A DNA stretch of 64,000 nt, from the NCBI RefSeq assembly GCF_000972845.2, contig NC_040016.1:4360701-4424700 (forward strand). The letters are read 5' to 3'. Each line of letters opens with the position of its first letter. The first letter of the stretch is position 1. This DNA comes from Larimichthys crocea (Eukaryota; Chordata; Actinopteri; Sciaenidae). The position numbers and the translations under genes are program-made. Under the pieces are notes generated by a model, which did not search any database, was not told where the DNA came from, and saw nothing but the letters and a program-made list of their open reading frames with translations. Positions 58,478-64,000 of this stretch are shown in pieces.

Positions 58478-61400
58478 NNNNNNNNNNTTATGGTAGTCCA
58501 ACTGGATCTTGCCTAATAGAAACATGGTCACATTGGGCTGTCATGCCATGAAGTCAGTGAAGCATCAAAATGATTCAAAATCTTGTCTTCGTGGTATGAT
58601 AGTTACACAATATAGCTTTAAATGACAAAATGTTGTTTATAAATAACTTAAAACAGCTTTGCTCACTCCTCATCTGTTTTTTTTTCTTTTTACAGAAAGA
58701 AGTACAAATAAGGCCATGGTAAGAAAATGATTTGTTTGTATAATGATATTGATGATGACAGATCTAATATTATAATAATATAAGGCCTGTTAGAACTCAG
58801 CAAAATATCGATAAAGAAAATGATTGAGAATAACTGAACAGGACTGACAAGGTTTAGTTTTCAGCTCCAGGTTGACTCAACACACGATATGTCTCATCAC
58901 AACACTCCCAAAGCAGATTGTGTAAATGACGTAAAATAGCAGATTTTAGAGCAAGTCACTGTATGAAAATGCGTGTGAAGTGCTGGTGATTGGAGGCTTT
59001 TCCATATTTATTCATACTGATTCTTCCACCATCTCTTTCTGTCTCAGTGGAGTGCACAGTGTGAAAGTGGATTGCACTGTGACGTCTCGTTTCGCTCACA
59101 CCGTCATGACTTCCAAGGCTCTGAACCAAGCAACTCTTCTCAGGAAATCTTCTTTGAAGTGGAGCTGCCCAAGACCGCCTTCATCAGCAACTTTAGCATG
59201 TCAGTGTGTCCTACACTCTGATTTCCACTCTTCCCACATTCCTATGCCCAGTATGACCATTTGTGTGAGACAGCCTTCCTCCCATTTGAACTCTGAAGCT
59301 GAATTATTTTAATAATATAAATTATTAGTCAATATAATTAGTATATAATAACAACAACAAACAACAACAACAATAACAATAACAATAGAATAATATAATT
59401 AATTAGTAAGTTGCATCATGCTGTTCTCCATCTTTGTGTCTCACAGGAAATTGAAGGTCAGTGTATGTTGGTGAGGTGAAGGAGAAGAGAAAGCAAGAAA
59501 CAGTATGAGAAGGCTGTTTTCCTCTGGACAGACTGCTGGACTGGTCAGTATGTTGGACTGAACAATGTTACAGTATGATTTGAACACATGGTGGTGGTGT
59601 GAACATTAATACTGTCCATCATTACAGGGCTTCTGGGAGAAAAATGGAGAAGTTTCAGTGTCAGTGAATATTGCAGCCAAAAGCAACGTGACTTTTATTC
59701 TGACTTACGAGGAGCTCCTTCAGAGGAAACTGGCCAATATGAGATTCTAACACGAGTTAAACCCACAACAACCGGTGCAAGAGTTTCAGGTTATTACATG
59801 TTCATGTTTAAATCCTGGTTCCTGGTGAATTTCAAATACTCCACATGAGTTTTTTCTCTTTCTCTGTGTGTGTGTGTGCCTGTGTGGAGCAGATTGTAAC
59901 AAACATCTATGAGCCCACGGCATTCTTATGTCATACCCATGCAACCTTCCTCTCCAATGATCTGCTCCCTCCTGGTGGAGAAAACCGTCACAGACAAAAA
60001 GGTACATGATACAACAGGTTTTTTTCTGTTTTCAAAGTGTCTCACTTCCTTTTCTTCACATTCAAAAAATACTAACTCAAGAATTAACAGTAAACTAAAC
60101 TGATCGTTTGTATCCCATTGTCGGCAACATCTCTTTCTCACCAACTATTGAGCAGCAGAGAAAGTGTCCAGGTGTGATGAAAGTGTCATTGACGGCGATT
60201 TTATCATCAAGTATGATGTGAACCGAGCAAAGAGCCTTGGGGCATTCAGGTCAGCTAAAAAGACTGTACTCAGTATCAGCTGAATGTACATTTAAATCAC
60301 ATATACAACTATAGGTTTACTTTAATGCTGAGTTCTAAAGTACAATTGATCAATATAGATTAGATAGGCCAAGACATGGAGTTCTCATGATGCCTTCTCA
60401 TTCTTTCATGTACCGATGTATATTATTGCTCATTATGATTCTCTTCCCTTCAGATCGTGAATGGATACTTTGTTCACTTTTTTGCTCCACCTAACCTGCC
60501 CAGAGTCCCAAAGAATGTGGTATTTGTAATTGACAGGAGTGGATCAATGAGTGGAACAAAGATGCACCAGGTGAGAGACGGTTCAGACTGGTAATGTGAC
60601 TGATATATATTATTGCCTACATTTTGACCTCTCACCTTACAATTCTTTGTAGACAGACAGGCATTGACGACCATTCTCCAAGACCTCCATGAGGATGACC
60701 ACTTTGCCCTCATCCTGTTTGACAGCTCTGTCATTTCCTGGCAGGAATCTCTAATCAAAGCAACCAAGAAAAATGTAGCTGAAGCCACGGTCTACGTCCA
60801 AAAGATTACAGATAGAGGAGGTTGATAGAAAAACAAGTGACACTAGCTTTAATGCTAAATGTTGTCTGCTTCTAAATGGTAGAAATACACTATCACACCA
60901 TACATTTGACAATAGTATGTGTCTTTTCCTTCTAGCAACTGACATCATAGTGCGTGTTTGAGAGCCGTGGACATGCTGGTCAATGACAGGCAGGAAGAAG
61001 CTCCCAGAGAGGGCACGATATGTTATTTTACTGACTGATGGAATGCCAAATTCCGGTAAGCCACATAAGATGTTTACACACTGAAGGATTTACTGTATAG
61101 ATGTGTCCATGCACATTTGATTGATGGACTTTATATTTAGCATTACATTTCTGCATATGTTTGTGTTTGAAGGAGTGTCTAGCCTTCCACATCCAGGAAA
61201 TGTTCGTTTCTTCTATTGGGGGGAACATGTCTCTGTCTGTCTTGGTTCGGGAATGATGTGGATTATTCCTTCCTGGATGTGATGAGCAAACAAAACAAAG
61301 GAGTGGCGCGCAGATTTTTGAGGTTCAGATGCAACACTTCAACTTGAGGTCAAGGGTCTAAGCTATGAATACATTTTAAGCCAATAGTTTGCTATGTCAC

Positions 61401-62199
61401 ACATTCTTTCCCAATTATGTAATCACATGTGTGTGTGCATTTATTCCAGGGTTTCTATGAGGAGGTGTCCAGCCCTCTGCTTACAGAGGTAGACCTGCGT
61501 TATCCTGACAACACAGTAGAATTACTGACCACCAACCACTTCACCAATTGTTTAACGGCTCAGAGATTGTTGTGGCGCGTCGGCTGATGACAACAACCTG
61601 GACAACTTCATGGTGGAGGTCTTCGGCCAGGGGGTGAGGAGAAAGAAATTGCAGAAATTTAGAGACAGCGCTGAGGTATCGAGAAGATGTTTCTTAATCT
61701 GTTTTTAGACATTGTTTCTTCAACATTTCTCTCTCCTGTAGTTTGAGGAGGACTTCAAGGTGCAGGACCAGGCGGTGCTGTGGACTGGGATGTCATATAC
61801 CCAGATGAGGAATACATCTTTGGGGATTTTACAGAGCGTCTGTGGGCCTACCTCACCATCCAGCAGCTACTAGATAAGAGGTTAGTTTGAGTAATTTAAC
61901 TCAAGTTGAGTTGCTCTATTGATCTCATGAAGATCTATGTTCATGATATTTGTCCATCGTCTGAGAGGTTCTGTGGTGGTTTTCTAAATGCCTGTGTCAT
62001 ATGTTGCAATTTCATTACATTTTCTTTCTTGCAGTAAGATTGGTGCTGCAGATGAGAAAGCCAATGCCACAGCCAAGGCTCTAGACATGTCTCTGCGTTA
62101 TAGCTTTGTCACTCCCCTCACCTCCATGGTGGTCACCAAGCCTGAAACTGAGGACGGCACAGACAGCCCTCTCATTGCTGACAAGCTGACTGAGGGTAA

Positions 62200-62660
62200 G
62201 TGAGAAAAAACAGGGATTACATTAGTGATCTGAGGCACTGCACCTCTGTAGACTTAATGTACCTAATGTGCCTTGCCACTCACTGCTGAGCTTTTAAGTC
62301 TTGATCATTTTTTGTTTTTTACTTTTTATCCCGTGTTTATTCATGTTATAGGTTTTAATTCACCTTTAACATTTTATTGTTTTGTTTTTTTGTTTTTTGT
62401 TTGTTTTAGTTTTTATGTTTGCTTAATTGGTCCTTAATTTTCATGCATTTGTCTCTTTAACTTTTTTGTTTTGTTTTTCTTTTTATGTGCTTCACATTGT
62501 ATGGCCTAATTTTATGATGACCATGTATTATCTATTCTGCTGGATTCTATCCATTGTTGTTGTCTTATTTTTGTTTTTAATTGCTATATGAAGCACTTTG
62601 GGCTGCAGGTTTGCTATATAAATAGGTGGTGTATAAATTTGTTTTTGTTTATCTGTTTTT
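62200..62660 (+). repeat. L2-type LINE 3' end in intron 15 of copy 5
   Basis: TATGAAGCACTTTGGGCTGC followed by TTTGCTATATAAATAGG is the usual 3' terminus of L2/Rex1-like LINEs in fish. Upstream T-rich sequence is its decayed 3' region. Copies 1-4 have a much shorter intron here without it. Confidence 0.6.
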
Positions 62661-63764
62661 TGTTTGACAGAGCAAAGACAACAGGCAGAAAGAATTGGTA
62701 AGACAGACACTTTTTAAACATATAGCAGAGATGGGATTAGGTCAATTCACTACATAATATTTGACTTGATTTCTATCATTCCTGTATGCAGGATATCAAC
62801 ATTCACCTGCAGTGCACAGGGTGGCTTATGTGCCACCACCCACATATTTTGGTAAGAACCTTTTTAGGAATATATGCATTGGCATACTGTACATTGTTGA
62901 CATGTATACTGACTGTCTGTCAGCCAGTTCATCAGTTAGTCCATCAACTATTCATGGTCCTTAGAGGAGTCCTCACGCTGACTGATCTTTTTTTCAGTGT
63001 TACCAGCACGTCAAACTGTCTTAACATCTGCTGTGAATTATCTAAACATCTACTATATTAGTAGATTGGCAAAGTTGATAAATTTGTCCTTAGTCTTTTC
63101 CCCTGACTTTTCCTCTAGTGCCACAATGAGGTCCACATTTTACATTTTGAGTTAGTTACCATGACATTTCACACACATATTCAAATTCCTTTCAGGATAA
63201 ATAAAAAAATAAACAGTTATCTCTTTGTGGTATCACTTGCAGTGGACGGAGACCCTCATTTCATGATCGAGCTCCCAGACAGAGATGATGCTTTGTGCTT
63301 CAACATCAACGACAAACCAGGAACCATTTTCAACCTGGTCAGAGACGCAAACTCAGGTCTTGATTATCATGTTTTTACCCACTGACAATAAGTATAAGAT
63401 GACTTTTTTTTAAACTTTTGACTGAATCCCCTGTTGTTTCCACAGGTATTTTGGTCAATGGCCAGATCATTGGAGATAAGAAGATTCCCCCTGATGGGAA
63501 AATTAACACTTACTTTTGGCGTTTTGGCATCGTCCACCAGACTCTGGGTGTGAGGCTTGAGGTGGACACTCAGGTCATTTCTGTCTTCCAAGATGGCAAA
63601 CGGGTCAAGCTGCTGTGGTCTGACTCTGCTTCTCTCAAAGGACCCAAGTGAGTGTCTACACTATCACATAAAATCCAGTTAAATTAACATATATTACAGT
63701 TAGTTCGGTAGTTAATTTTATTGACACAAATAATTAAAAAACATAAGATTTGGGTCCAAATTGT

Positions 63765-64000
63765 TGTGGAGAAATTGCTGAAGTCAAAGATCAATGGTGA
63801 GGTCAGGAAGGAATGAAGTGTTCAGGAGCCTCTGATCTAACATTTATTGACGCTTGGCCAAGGAGAATCAGATACACTCTCAAAGTACATCAGAAGTGCC
63901 TGAGTCGGTCTCACATTCTGCCCAACTCATCTTGGTGGATAGCCTTCAAACCCCAAGATAACACCACAAATACTGTACGCTCAGAATTAGCCAAAAAGAA
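63765..64000 (+). repeat. Repeat E fragment in intron 19 of copy 5
   Basis: Same blocks as 29181-29430: GAGAAATTGCTGAAGT, CTTGGCCAAGGAGAAT, AGAAGTGCCTGAGTCGGT, GATAACACCACAAATACT. In copies 3 and 4 the element lies in intron 2, so it inserted independently here. It runs off the window end. Confidence 0.75.

Larger units (their letters stand above)
58488..64000 (+). pseudogene. ITIH3-like heavy chain, copy 5 (exons 3-19, 3' end outside window)
   Basis: Starts after an N gap inside intron 2, so exons 1-2 are missing. Exons: 58696-58718, 59048-59199, 59447-59547, 59628-59789, 59893-60001, about 60124-60249, 60454-60570, 60653-60820, 60936-61055, 61173-61348, 61450-61633, 61742-61880, 62035-62195, 62671-62697, 62792-62851, 63243-63356, 63446-63647. 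In exons 3-14 most are short by a few bases and the exon 8 acceptor reads GTCGG instead of GTCAGG, so as written it is broken. From exon 15 on all exons keep frame and differ by real substitutions: [24 protein letters not shown], a different exon 17 (GYQHSPAVHRVAYVPPPTYF), and [20 protein letters not shown]. The DPHF maturation motif and exon 19 are intact. Exons 20-22 should lie beyond the window. The likely explanation is a real, older paralogue whose 5' part sits in unpolished sequence. Confidence 0.8.

Overview
The window is vertebrate nuclear DNA, almost certainly from a ray-finned (teleost) fish. The signs are spliced genes with GT-AG introns, vertebrate tRNAs, teleost-type interspersed repeats (Tc1, L2/CR1-like LINEs, a tRNA-like SINE family) and the conserved gene order STIMATE (TMEM110) - MUSTN1 - ITIH, which is also found on human 3p21. 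Four runs of N (11520-11529, 41780-41909, 55939-55948, 58478-58487) show a draft assembly. Several blocks carry many one-base deletions relative to near-identical neighbours, so part of the apparent gene decay is probably unpolished long-read sequence.

Layout. 1-6260: last intron, last coding exon (4460-4573) and 3'UTR of STIMATE, with two tRNA-Arg(ACG) genes in a tandemly duplicated intron segment. 6261-10820: intergenic DNA, then the three-exon MUSTN1 gene (82 aa) with a tRNA-Glu(CTC) gene and L2-type LINE debris in its second intron. 11681-64000: a tandem array of inter-alpha-trypsin inhibitor heavy chain genes (ITIH3-like; signal peptide, propeptide, VIT, VWA with MIDAS, DPHF maturation site, C-terminal propeptide domain). 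Copy 1 (11681-18089) has many small indels and is cut off inside exon 20, where it is fused directly to the 5' flank of copy 2. Copy 2 (18269-25819) and copy 3 (28183-36126) are intact, 22 exons and 911 codons plus stop each. Copy 4 (39119-41584) has only exons 1-4. Copy 5 (58696-64000) begins at exon 3 and runs off the window after exon 19.

Between copy 4 and copy 5 lies about 16.7 kb of nested mobile DNA: a minus-strand LINE, a Tc1/mariner element, an intronless coiled-coil ORF (357 aa, present five times), an 80-bp minisatellite, and a DNA transposon-like element bounded by CACTGTAAACCC termini (54802-58173). That last element carries remnants of a spliced minus-strand gene resembling the SAMD3-like protein family of fish. 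A 1.6-kb unit (coiled-coil ORF + minisatellite + left end of the CACTG element) is tandemly amplified through a short TGCCA microhomology.

How it fits together: ITIH heavy chains are secreted plasma proteins that are transferred to hyaluronan. The array has expanded this family next to MUSTN1, and copies 2-4 appear to use a 5' flank derived from the MUSTN1 3'UTR. Copies differ as mosaic blocks: two types of 5' block, one homogenised 3' block, and a diverged 3' half in copy 5. This fits repeated unequal crossing-over and gene conversion, partly blurred by assembly error.
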